Below the pieces are notes generated by a model, which did not search any database, was not told the origin of the DNA, and saw only the letters and a list, made by a program, of their open reading frames with translations. A program made the position numbers and the translations under genes. From DATMER01 sp035536935 (lineage in GTDB: Bacteria > Acidobacteriota > Thermoanaerobaculia > Multivoradales > UBA5704), in assembly GCA_035536935.1 (NCBI GenBank), contig DATLNC010000063.1:34806-98805 (forward strand): a DNA stretch of 64,000 nucleotides, read 5' to 3'. Positions 43,184 to 52,400 of this stretch are shown one piece after another. Positions within the stretch are counted from its first letter, which is position 1. Every line of letters starts with the position of its first letter.

Positions 43184-44385
43184 CGCTTCCGCTCCATGCC
43201 GTAGCGGGCGAGGATTCGGCGGGCCACGGAGGTCTTGTGGACCTCGTCGGGTCCGTCGTAGATGCGAGAGGCGCGCTCGTGCCGCCACCAGAAGGCGAGG
43301 GGCAATTCGTCGAGTAGGCCATAGCCGCCGTGCACCTGGATGGACCGGTCGAGCACTTCCTGGAGCACGCCGGCCACCTGAAACTTGATCAATGACACAT
43401 CGTCGCGGGCGGCGCTCGCCCCTTCGTTGTCGATGCGCCACGCCGTGCGCAGGACCATGAGCCGGGCGGCGTCGATGGCGGCGCGGCTCTCCGCGATCCA
43501 GGCGTGGACGATCTGCCGGGTTCCCAGGGGCTCGCCGGGGGCGATCTCCCGCTCGGCGGCGCGGGTGCACATCAGGTCGAAAGCCCGTTCGCAGATGCCG
43601 ATCCAGCGCATGCAGTGGTGGATGCGGCCGGGGCCGAGGCGCTCCTGGGCGAGGGTGAAGCCGGCCCCCTCCTCGCCGATCCGGTTCGCCACGGGTACGC
43701 GCACGCCCTGGAGAGCCACCTCGGCGTGGCTCATCCACCCCTCGCCCGCCTCGCCCATGACCGGCAGGTTGCGCACGATCCCGAAGCCGGGGGCGTCCAT
43801 GGGGACCAGGATCATGCTCGCCCGGGAATGAGGCTTTCCGGAGGGGGAGGTGACCGCCATGACCACGCAGAAGGCGGCGCCCTCGGCCGAGGAGGTGAAC
43901 CACTTGCGGCCGTCGAGGATGTAGTCGTCGCCCTCGCGGCGGGCAGTGGTGCCCATCCAGACCGGGTTCGACCCTGCAAAGTCGGGCTCGGTCATGCCGA
44001 AGCAGCTCCGCACCTCGCCGCGAACCAGGGGGCGGAGCCACCGCTCGCGCTGCTCGACCGATCCGTATTGGAGGAGAAGCTCCATGTTGCCCGCGTCCGG
44101 CGCCTGACAGTTGAAGACGTAATGGCCGAGCGGGCTGCGGCCCAGCACCTCGCTGACAAGGGCGAACTCCAGGAGCGTCAGCCCGCCGCCGCCCCACTCC
44201 TTGGGCAGGTGGGGAGGGAAGAGGCCCATCCGCCGCACCTCGTCGCGCAGCCGGTCGAGCTCCCCCGTCACCGCGCCGAAGCCGCGGGCGAAGAGCTGTC
44301 GCTCCAGGGGGACGATCTCCCTGTCCAGGAAGGAACGGATCGTGCCGGCGATCTCCCGCACGCGCTCGGGGATGGAGAAGTCCAT
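43180..44385 (-). CDS. Acyl-CoA dehydrogenase paired with APH phosphotransferase
   Basis: 401 residues. The start at 44385 has AGGAGG 7 bases upstream; an earlier in-frame codon was rejected. Motifs: CFGMTEPDFAGSNPVWMGTT, GRKWFTSSAEGAAFCVVMAV, and VHGGYGLLDELPLAFWWRHE then RIYDGPDEVHKTSVARRIL. These match the ACAD10/11-like class acting on longer 4-hydroxyacyl-type CoAs. First gene of the - strand run that ends with RidA. It diverges from a sigma54-type activator gene over a 53-bp gap. Confidence 0.9.
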   Translation of the reverse strand: MDFSIPERVREIAGTIRSFLDREIVPLERQLFARGFGAVTGELDRLRDEVRRMGLFPPHLPKEWGGGGLTLLEFALVSEVLGRSPLGHYVFNCQAPDAGNMELLLQYGSVEQRERWLRPLVRGEVRSCFGMTEPDFAGSNPVWMGTTARREGDDYILDGRKWFTSSAEGAAFCVVMAVTSPSGKPHSRASMILVPMDAPGFGIVRNLPVMGEAGEGWMSHAEVALQGVRVPVANRIGEEGAGFTLAQERLGPGRIHHCMRWIGICERAFDLMCTRAAEREIAPGEPLGTRQIVHAWIAESRAAIDAARLMVLRTAWRIDNEGASAARDDVSLIKFQVAGVLQEVLDRSIQVHGGYGLLDELPLAFWWRHERASRIYDGPDEVHKTSVARRILARYGMERKR

Positions 44386-44408
44386 GGGCAGCCTCCTGGC
44401 GGGGGATC

Positions 44409-44425
44409 GTATCGGATTTTGATAC
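44409..44425. promoter_or_regulatory. Small dyad between the ACAD and sigma54-activator genes
   Basis: GTATC and GATAC (44409-44413, 44421-44425) form an inverted repeat across a 7-base centre in the 53-bp divergent gap. This may be an operator. No -24/-12 (GGCAC-N5-TTGC) site is visible. Confidence 0.3.
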
Positions 44426-44438
44426 CGTTGCCGGCGCA

Positions 44439-46025
44439 ATGCCGAGTCGCGACTACGCCCAACTCCTGGAAGCGATGAACGAGCTGCTCGCCGTGCTGTC
44501 CAGCGACGGCGACCAGGAAACCGCGCTCAAAGCCTCGTTCGAAGCCGCCGCCCGCGGGTTCGGCGCCCGCAAGGCCCTCCTCCTGCTGGTCGAAGAGCGC
44601 GATCCCCTGCGCCTGCGCCATATCCACGTGCTGGGCAACCTTACGGCGGAGCAGGTCAAGGCCTGTGAGAGGGGAGAGTCCGTCCGCGGCGTGAGCCCTT
44701 CGGTGATCCATCGGGTGATCGAGAGCGGCCGGACCGAGCTTATCGAAGACCCGAGGCTGCAGGCCGACGCCGCGCGCACTCCCTCGCTCGAAGGGGGCGG
44801 ATACAGCGTCCTCTGCGCGCCGATCTGCGATCCATTGCGCGGCGTGGTGCTCGCGGTGGTCTACCTCCAGAGCAGCGGGATCACAGAGGCCTACGGCGAG
44901 CAGGACCGCGACTGGCTGGAGAGGTATGCCGCCGCAGTCGGCCACGTCTTCGGGTTCACCTTCCGTCACCAGCGTCAGGAGCGCGAGCTGCGGGAGCTTC
45001 TTGACTCGCCGGTGCCCGACGATGCGCCGGAGATCCTCGGCGACTCCACGCACATCCAGGCGCTGCGGCGCGCGCTCCACGAAACCTTCATCCCGTCGCT
45101 CGAAGCCGAAAACCCGGAGCCGATCCTGATCCTCGGCGAGCGGGGCACGGGCAAGGACCTCGTGGCCCGCTATCTTCATGCCTACAGCGGACGCCGCCGC
45201 AAGCCGCTGGTCGTCGTCAACTGCGCCGAGATCACCGACGAGCTGGCGGCCTCGCGCTTCTTCGGCCACAAGAGAGGCTCCTTCACCGGCGCCCTGACCG
45301 ACGAGCCTGGCTTCTTTCGTGCCGCGGAAGGCGGCCTCCTTTTCCTCGACGAGGTAGCGGAGCTCTCGCTCCGGGCACAGGCCCATCTGCTGCGGGTTCT
45401 GGAAAACCATACCGTTGTGCCCGTGGGGCAGACGCGGGAGATGCGGATCAACGTGGGCGTGATCCTCGCAACCAATCAGGATTTGGACGAGGCGGTCCGC
45501 GAGGGCAAGCTGCGGGCCGACTTCCATGATCGTTTCCGCAGCCTGACGATCCCTCTCCTCCCCCTGCGCGAGCGTCCCTGGGACATCCCGCTGCTGCTCG
45601 ATCATTTCCGGCGGCACCACGAGCGCAAGCAGCGCAAGCGCACCCTCGGCTTCACCCGCGAAGCGCTCCGGGCATTGGTAGCTTATGGCTGGCCCGGGAA
45701 CGTGAGGGAGCTGGCCCGCGCCTGCTCGCTCTTCGTAATCCATGCCCGCCCTGGAGCCTGGATCGATCCGGCGCTCCTCGACGCCTGCCTGCCGGACCTC
45801 CGCCGCGCCAGCCCCAACCCGAAGGCCGGGCCGTTTCTTGGTGAGGGGGCTACGATGCGCGACGCCGTTCACGCCTTCCAGCGCGAGCTGATCCTGTCTC
45901 GTCTGGAGCTCCACGCTGGCAGTGTGAAGGCTGCCCGCGAGAGCCTGGAGCTTCCCAAGGTGACCTTTCATCGCTACATGAAGAGGCTGGGGATCTCCGC
46001 GGGAGGAGGAGCGTCCGATGAGTGA
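44439..46025 (+). CDS. GAF/AAA+/Fis sigma54-interaction-domain regulator
   Basis: 528 residues. The N-terminal ~175 residues form a GAF-like sensor (ARGFGARKALLLLVEERDPL, YSVLCAPICDPLRGVVLAVV). The central AAA+ domain has Walker A GERGTGKD, the sigma54 loop GSFTGA (usually GAFTGA), Walker B GLLFLDEVAEL and RFRSLTIPLLPLRERPWDIP. The C-terminal Fis-type HTH covers ~480-520 (ARESLELPKVTFHRYMKRLG). The GSFTGA substitution occurs in active members. It diverges from the acyl-CoA dehydrogenase gene and could control the long - strand run, though no sigma54 promoter is visible in the gap. No REC domain, so it is probably ligand-controlled. Confidence 0.88.
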   Translation: MPSRDYAQLLEAMNELLAVLSSDGDQETALKASFEAAARGFGARKALLLLVEERDPLRLRHIHVLGNLTAEQVKACERGESVRGVSPSVIHRVIESGRTELIEDPRLQADAARTPSLEGGGYSVLCAPICDPLRGVVLAVVYLQSSGITEAYGEQDRDWLERYAAAVGHVFGFTFRHQRQERELRELLDSPVPDDAPEILGDSTHIQALRRALHETFIPSLEAENPEPILILGERGTGKDLVARYLHAYSGRRRKPLVVVNCAEITDELAASRFFGHKRGSFTGALTDEPGFFRAAEGGLLFLDEVAELSLRAQAHLLRVLENHTVVPVGQTREMRINVGVILATNQDLDEAVREGKLRADFHDRFRSLTIPLLPLRERPWDIPLLLDHFRRHHERKQRKRTLGFTREALRALVAYGWPGNVRELARACSLFVIHARPGAWIDPALLDACLPDLRRASPNPKAGPFLGEGATMRDAVHAFQRELILSRLELHAGSVKAARESLELPKVTFHRYMKRLGISAGGGASDE

Positions 46026-46039
46026 CCCGAGGCGGGCGC

Positions 46040-46625
46040 CAGATGACGAGGAGCGGGCGCGGGCAGGCTGCGAGTCTGCAAGAATGACTGCCAATGCGCC
46101 GAGGATGACCTCGAGCCCCTCGAATTGGAATTCGAAGGGCTCGATGAGACAACGAGCGCTCTGAAATAGAGATCGAACGCGCAAATTGACAACGAGTGCG
46201 GTCGATTTGAATTCCGATGCGGCGAATTGGAGTGCGAAGGGCCGAGATTCAAAACGGCCGCGCTGGATTCCAATGCGAAGCGCTCGACGTCATCTCGAAC
46301 GCGCCGAATCCCATTCCAGCTGACTTCACGTCATCTCCGAAGCTCTGGAGCCGAGTTTTGCGGGCTCGACAGCTCTTCGGGCGCGCCGTTCTCTAATCTA
46401 TTGGATCGCAAGCCTCGCTGGGCACGCAGAATTCCAATCTGAGGCGCTCGAAGGCTTCGCCGGCCCGCTGAAATATAATCCGGTGCGCTCGAAGTCTTCC
46501 CGGGTGCGCCGAAACCTGTTTTCAAGCGTTCAAAGCGGTCGCGCCCGCCATGCACCTCAGTTGACGGTGCCGCGAAGCAAGCCGCCTGATCAGCGCGGTC
46601 CGGAAGATCCGCCGCAAAGCGGATC
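46040..46625. repeat. Degenerate ~20-21-bp tandem repeat region between convergent genes
   Basis: The 600-base gap is filled with variants of a 19-22-bp unit, roughly CGCTCGAAnTnnnnTCCGA. Clear copies: CGCTCGACGTCATCTCGAAC (46281), CGCTCGAAGGCTTCGCCGGC (46445) and the CGCTCGAAGTC copy near 46486. Many others have the CGAA anchor shifted by one or two bases. The anchor spacing averages about 20.4 bp. No gene is convincing here; the short open frames are inconsistent with one another. It sits between the stop codons of the sigma54-type regulator and a secreted protein. Confidence 0.6.
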
Positions 46626-46628
46626 TCG

Positions 46629-48095
46629 TCACTGGCTGGGCGCCCCGTCTAGCCACCTTCGTACCACGACCTCTGAGCCGAGCGAAGTGAAGCTCGTCTG
46701 CCAGGCGGGCAAAGTATAGCAAGCATAATCAGTGCTTGAGTAGAAGACAAACTCGCGCAGGCAGTTGCAGGTTGGAGAAAAGACGTAGTGCCCTATTGGA
46801 TTGCCTCGGCCGGATTCGTTCCGAGAGGGCCAGAAGGTGGTTTTGACGTAGGTGGCCAGGTTCACGAAGGCCAGACGGCGGCCCCGACCTGGCGAGAAGG
46901 AGTCCTCGCAGCCCGCAGTTGTGGCATCGGTTGGGATGCTCTCGTCTGTCCAAGCATTCCAGGTGGAGTTGATCGGATTGAACTTCACATCACTGATGGA
47001 GTTCAATCCGATCATGCCGGAAAGGTCGTCCGGAACGGTTGGGAAAGTACCATCGGCGTTCATGGGAATCCAGGAGTTACCCTTCTTGAAGTGGAGCCGG
47101 GCCGACGAGGGCCTCACCGTGGTTGAGGTGTCGGTCAGGAAGACAGCAGCCAGGCGACCTGGGAAGCCGGGCTGCGTGCACCGTGGTGGAGTCTGTGCCA
47201 TATCCCATGCTACACAGATGTGTCCGAATTCCATAAAACCGAACAGCACCGCTCCCTGAGAGCCGATCCCAGAAAAGATGGGCAGGCTTTCCGTGGCCGT
47301 ATTGATTTCGGCCAAGAGCGGAGGTAGAGCGCTAAAGGTCTTGGTTTGCCCGTCCACAGGATCCACCAGGCCATCGGTGATGCGGACGAGAGGAGTGAGT
47401 TTCCAGACGAAAGCGGAAGTGCACGTCTCGTTGGCCGGTGGGTTGACCTGACCTCGGCAGAGGGTCGAAGTGGAGGTCGGGGTATTCATCGCGGCACTTA
47501 GCGTTTCCTTTGCCCCAATGAAGATTTGGTCGAAGTCCCCGGTCTGCCACTCAGCACCGGTCGAGGACAACTCGTAAGGAGAGGTGCTGTCCGGCCTCTT
47601 GCGGATGCGCGTGCGGTTGACGGTCAGGTAGGCCTTGCCCTTAACGGCAGAGACGACGGTGCTGCCGGCGCCGTAGGCAAAGGTGCGGTGCTGCTGCTCG
47701 GTCTGCTCACCTGAGCGTCCATCGAAACAAGGGGAGACGGTGCGGAACCTCGTGAAGGCAGGATTGGCGGACTGGAAAAAGGCGAACGTGTTATTGCCGC
47801 GGTAACCGACCACCTCCTCGCGAATGGCCCGCTGCACTTTGTCCACATCGTCGTAATAGCGGCACTCCCCGTTAGGCAATGCCGTAGCAGGTGAGCCGGA
47901 AAGGTAACCGTTGGTTGAGAGCATATAATAATAGCTCCCCTCCACGGCGCCAGAGGCATAAGCTGAAAACGCGCCATTCAGCATATAAGCGGGCCCGTAT
48001 TCGAAGCGCGGACTGATGATCGCCTCATCGATCTCCTGGGCTAGCACTCTGGTGGTTAGGTAGAACAGGAAGACGGCGATTACTGGCTTCTTCAT
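46629..48095 (-). CDS. Secreted protein of unknown function
   Basis: 488 residues. ATG at 48095 is preceded by AGGAGTG; the 69 upstream in-frame residues lack any signal. Signal peptide (MKKPVIAVFLFYLTTRVLAQ). The mature part is rich in Ser/Thr/Gly and Asn with several Cys pairs (PNGECRYYDDVDKVQ, SPTCNCLREFVFYSSTDYAC). I recognise no domain. Base composition is clearly less GC-rich than the flanks, as is that of the following RTX gene, which suggests later acquisition. The large 5' gap (48096-48543) carries three AATCTGGAAC words. Confidence 0.7.
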   Translation of the reverse strand: MKKPVIAVFLFYLTTRVLAQEIDEAIISPRFEYGPAYMLNGAFSAYASGAVEGSYYYMLSTNGYLSGSPATALPNGECRYYDDVDKVQRAIREEVVGYRGNNTFAFFQSANPAFTRFRTVSPCFDGRSGEQTEQQHRTFAYGAGSTVVSAVKGKAYLTVNRTRIRKRPDSTSPYELSSTGAEWQTGDFDQIFIGAKETLSAAMNTPTSTSTLCRGQVNPPANETCTSAFVWKLTPLVRITDGLVDPVDGQTKTFSALPPLLAEINTATESLPIFSGIGSQGAVLFGFMEFGHICVAWDMAQTPPRCTQPGFPGRLAAVFLTDTSTTVRPSSARLHFKKGNSWIPMNADGTFPTVPDDLSGMIGLNSISDVKFNPINSTWNAWTDESIPTDATTAGCEDSFSPGRGRRLAFVNLATYVKTTFWPSRNESGRGNPIGHYVFSPTCNCLREFVFYSSTDYACYTLPAWQTSFTSLGSEVVVRRWLDGAPSQ

Positions 48096-48543
48096 AGCAA
48101 CACTCCTGTACCCATGCTTCTCCGGAGATGTCTTAGCCCGGAGCTGCTTAGTTCTAGACCTTTGGACGGGCGGCCTCCAACTGACCGAGAGCACCGACTG
48201 CAGAACCCAGACCAGGTGAGAGAAGGGCCGTAAGTAATGTTGAATGAGGGGCTTTCTTGCCATCGGCCCGTCACCAGGTTTCATTTTTGGAACCCTGGAC
48301 AACCATCACGGTTTCGAATCTGGAACGTCCAGCTCAGCATCTCTCTGGAAGGCTGGGGAGGGTTCAAATCTGGAACTCCGCCTTCTCTGGGGCAGGCCCA
48401 AATCTGGAACTGAAGAAGAGGCACTCCACCTGTAAGTTATTTGAAGTCAATGGATTTCGGTGCGTCGGCAAACGGGCGCGTCCATTGCCTCCTTCTTGGG
48501 CAGCAACTGGCCATGCATGGCCACCACCACAAGGAGTTGAAGC
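48096..48543. other. Intergenic region with repeated AATCTGGAAC words
   Basis: A 448-bp divergent gap. AATCTGGAAC occurs three times in the same orientation (48317-48326, 48367-48376, 48401-48410). A related TTTTGGAACC and an imperfect hairpin are near 48274-48298. No gene is evident. The repeats lie 130-230 bases upstream of the RTX gene and could be binding sites. Confidence 0.5.
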
Positions 48544-49413
48544 ATGAGAACGCCGATCTATCGAGGAATCCTTCTCTGCCTGGCTTTCGTACTATGCGGG
48601 CTTGCTCGCCCGGCCATTGCACAGACCTGCAACGGGTTGACCTGCACGATCATCGGCACGGGCGGTGACGACGTCTTGAACGGAACCCCCTACACAGACG
48701 TCATCTGTGCGCTCGAAGGAACTGACATCGTATATGCCGGGGGTGGCGATGATACGATCTGTGGCGGAGTTGGTCCAGACCAGCTCTATGGCCAGGGCGG
48801 CGCGGACACGCTCATCGGTGACGCAGGGGACGATCTGCTCGATGGTGGAGTGGGCTCTGACATGGCCCGGTATTCTGCCCAGGTGACAGCCAATCTCTCC
48901 ACAGCCACGGGCATCCTGGGAACCGACAGTCTGAGCTCCATCGAGAATCTCTATGGTTCTGACAGCGATGACACTCTGACTGGCGACTCCCTCAGCAACT
49001 ACCTGATCGGTGCAGGTGGTAACGACACGATCACCGGCAACGATGGCAATGACATTCTGGATGGTCGCAGTGGCAACGACACCCTCATCGGAGGGAACGG
49101 TGCCGATCAACTGTTCGGCGCTTCCGGAGTGGACACCGCCATCTACCTGACCGCCTCGAATGTGAGTCTGAAGTTCGGCACGGCGTCCGACGGCGATACT
49201 CTTTCCGGCATCGAGAACCTGACGGGGTCGTCTGGCAATGACCTCTTGGAGGGTGATGACTTCGCCAATGTCCTGAACGGTGGGAGTGGAAGCGACAATC
49301 TCTACGGAGGAGCGGGAACCGATACCTGCAACGGCGGTGCGCCGCCGCCACCGATCGGTGCGGAATCGGACTTTTGCTTCGACTGTGAGACGGTAACCTC
49401 CTGCGGGTTCTGA
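48544..49413 (+). CDS. RTX-type calcium-binding repeat protein
   Basis: 289 residues, AAGGAGTTGAAGC upstream of ATG. Signal peptide (ILLCLAFVLCGLARPAIAQ), then about ten GGxGxDxLxG nonapeptides in groups (GGGDDTICGG, GGADTLIGD, GGNDTITGNDGNDILDG, GGSGSDNLYGG). These fold into a Ca2+-binding parallel beta roll. Between groups lie the usual HvnLStg/IENL-type spacers (SSIENLYGS, SGIENLTGS). Unlike RTX toxins it has a Sec signal peptide instead of a C-terminal type I signal, and two cysteine pairs. Role probably adhesion or matrix. It belongs to the less GC-rich segment. Confidence 0.88.
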   Translation: MRTPIYRGILLCLAFVLCGLARPAIAQTCNGLTCTIIGTGGDDVLNGTPYTDVICALEGTDIVYAGGGDDTICGGVGPDQLYGQGGADTLIGDAGDDLLDGGVGSDMARYSAQVTANLSTATGILGTDSLSSIENLYGSDSDDTLTGDSLSNYLIGAGGNDTITGNDGNDILDGRSGNDTLIGGNGADQLFGASGVDTAIYLTASNVSLKFGTASDGDTLSGIENLTGSSGNDLLEGDDFANVLNGGSGSDNLYGGAGTDTCNGGAPPPPIGAESDFCFDCETVTSCGF

Positions 49414-49482
49414 GAACCATCCTGGATCTGCCACGGCGAGGAGGAACCTGCCGAGCCTCCTCGCCGCTGGCTGTAGCGTGAT

Positions 49483-52400
49483 TCACCTCCAATCGCCGGT
49501 GAGTTGGAACGCTGCCCAGTAGTAGGGATGGGAGAAATTTCGGCTCCGGATCAAGTCAGCCTGTGCTTCTCGCAGCGCTTTGTCCTTGCTCCGACCTTCC
49601 CGGAGGAAACGATAGAAGCGCATCATCAGATCTGCAGTAGAGGTATCGGAGACGCTCCAGAGGGAGGCCAGGACCGAGCGGGCTCCGGCGAACTGGAAGG
49701 CGCGCACCAAGCCGACCAGTCCCTCACTCCCCATTTCCTTGCCGAGCCCGGAATCGCAGGCCGAAAGAGTGACCAGGTCCGCGTCGAGGCGCAGGTCTTC
49801 CAGGACTTCCCAAGCTTGAAGCAAGCCGTTGTCGCGGCCCTCTTCAGGATGTTCGGGGATCGAAAAGGCCAACGCAGAGTTGAGAGGGAATTGCTCATCG
49901 AGCAGGCCATGGCACGCGAAGTGGAGCCGCCGGGCTCGCGGTGCCAGAGATTTGATCGCCTCCTCGGTGGCATTGCGGCCCAGCAGGATGCTCGCATCAG
50001 GGTAGAAGCCGGAGATCGCTCCCACCTCTCTACGCGTCGCTGGCAGGGGTTCCAGTTTTACCCCCCGGCGAAGGGCGGCTTGCAACTGGGGGTCCGAGGC
50101 TGTCTCTGAGTAGAGCGGGTCTCCCGCGGCGAGCAATTCTGTGGCCATTGTCGATGGCTCTTTCGATCGGGTGGCCTTGATCTCCTTGTATATCGCCGCG
50201 GAGGCCGCGATGTGAATCGGCTTCGATTCCGCCAGGTAGCGGTCATCGGAGACGAGCGCTGCGAAGGGAAGAGAGTGCAGTGGCCCATCCGGCGAGATGA
50301 GCCAGCGATCGGCCTTTCCAAGTACTGGCTCGGCTGGACGGACCAAAAGGTCATAGAGGTGCTGACCGCGCTCTTTCAGCGCCGAGAGGAGGGTGTCCGG
50401 CCGGCCCAACAAGCTGCGGAAGGCCTCTACCTCTCTCGTGAGGTCCTCTCTACCGATCGCGAGTGGGTGGAAGGAGAGCCCCGGACCCGGTGCTCCTTCC
50501 GGTTCGAGCACGAAGAGAAAGCTCCGCTTCTCTCCAATGGAATAGGTGAGGAGCACGGTTCCGGGATCGAGAGCGGCGCGAGCTGCCGCCAGGTCGAGCG
50601 GAGAGGGGCTCTCGAGCGCTCCGATGCGTGGCGACGAGAGCCGGACCCGTTCCTGGATCTTCGCCTGCTCGAGCCGCAGGTCGCGCAGGCGGCCTTGGAG
50701 CTCCTCCATCTGTTCCAGGCCTTGCTCGACCGTCCAGTCGGCGAGGAGCGCCTGCACCCGGTCGTACTCGGCGGCCAGCCGGCGGCGCTCGGCATAGAGG
50801 TCCGCCGGAAGCTCTCCGGCGAAGCGCAAATCCCTTTGTGCCAGCAGGTTCTTAAACCCACGCGCACGGCCTCTTTCGATGAGCTGCCAAGCCTCCCGCG
50901 GCCGCGCGAGGGTGATCTGGTGCTCGGCGGCCTCGAAGTAGAGATCACCCAGGGAGGAGTCGTAGAACCATTGAGATTCCTGTGCACCTCCGAGATTCGC
51001 CGATTGGGCTTCCAGGGCGTCGACGGCCTCCTGATAGGTCTCCGAAGCTTCGGCAAGCTGGCCTGTCCGCGCCTGCAGCCGGGCCAGGGCGTGAAAGCCC
51101 TCGGGCAACGGTCTACGATACTTCTCCTGGAGGCGGATCGCCGTGCGGAGATGAAGTTCGGCAAGCTCATCGTGCTGCTGCTCGAAAAAGAGAATGCCGA
51201 GCTGCAGGTGGATGAAGCCGGCCTCATAGGACTCGGGATTGATCTTCTGCCAGATTGCCAGGGCGCTTCGCAAGAGCTCCTCGGCTTCCTTTCCCTTCCC
51301 CTGAAGCCTCGCCGCCTCGGCCAGGCCGCGGAGGCAGGAAGCGCTCTTCGGACCTGTCGGATTGAGCTTTTCGGCGATCGTCAGGGCGCGCCGCCACGAT
51401 TCCTCCGCCTTGTCCCCCCGGCCTTGGCGCAGCGCCACTTCGCCCAGGCCCATCAGGCTGTCCCGCACCAGGTTGCCGCTGGGATCGATCCTTTCGAAGA
51501 TCGCCAACTCCCGCCCGAAGAAGCTCTCGGCGGACTCGTCGTCGTGACGCTCGTCGGCCAGAACTCCCAGATTGTGCAGGGTGGTCGCCAGCTCCACGCT
51601 GTCGGGCCTGATCTTTTCCAGGATCTTCCTGGCACGAAGGAAGGCGGCCTCGGCTCCCGCATAATCGCCGCGGGCGTAGGTCACGTTGCCATAGCTCAGG
51701 AGGCTCGAGATGATTGTGGGACCCGTAGGTGCGAGCCTTTCCCGGATCGCGAGCGCGCGGGCCGCGTATTGCTCGGCTTGCGCGAGGTCTCCGCGTCTTC
51801 CAGCGATCACCGCGAGATTGTTCGCCGCGGCAGCCTCGGGGCCGTTGCCGGAGGCGAGGCGGACAGTCAGTTCGAAGGCCCGCCGGTACAGACGGTCAGC
51901 CTCGTCGAGGTCGTCCTGCTTTTCCGCCACATTTCCCAGCCGGGTGAGCACCGTTGGTACGCCCAGGCTTTCCGGGCGGTCTTGCTCGATCAGCAAGGCT
52001 CTCTCGAGCTGCTGCCGGGCTTGTGGAAGGTCTCCGCGCCGCAAGAGCGCCTCCGACCATCCCATGAGGAGGTGCGGTTCGACGCGGGTCGCTCCCAGTG
52101 ACCGAGCCTTCGTCAAGGCACTCCGATATCCGGCATCCGCTTCGGTCCACTGACTGGCTTGCGCACGGAGCTGGGCAGCGCGCGCCAGGAGCCAGATCGC
52201 CGAATCGGCGCAATGGTATTCATCTGCCAGAGTCGCTGCCCGCTCGAGCTCTCCTGCCGCGGAGGCAGGATCGCCGGCCAGAGAGGATTGGTAGGCCTCG
52301 GCGAGCGCTCCCTGGAAGAGCGGCGTCACCGTAAGACCCTGCGAGATTGGCAACAAATTCCAGCGGCGGCTCTCCGTTCCTCGCATTCCTTCGATGACGA

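Noticed and set aside
46040..46625. Integron cassette array or attC-like sites
   Set aside because: Units are about 20 bp, without cassette genes, core sites or an integrase.
48096..48302. Extended N-terminus of the secreted protein at 46629-48095
   Set aside because: The extra 69 residues precede a clear signal peptide and ribosome-binding site and have no recognisable feature.
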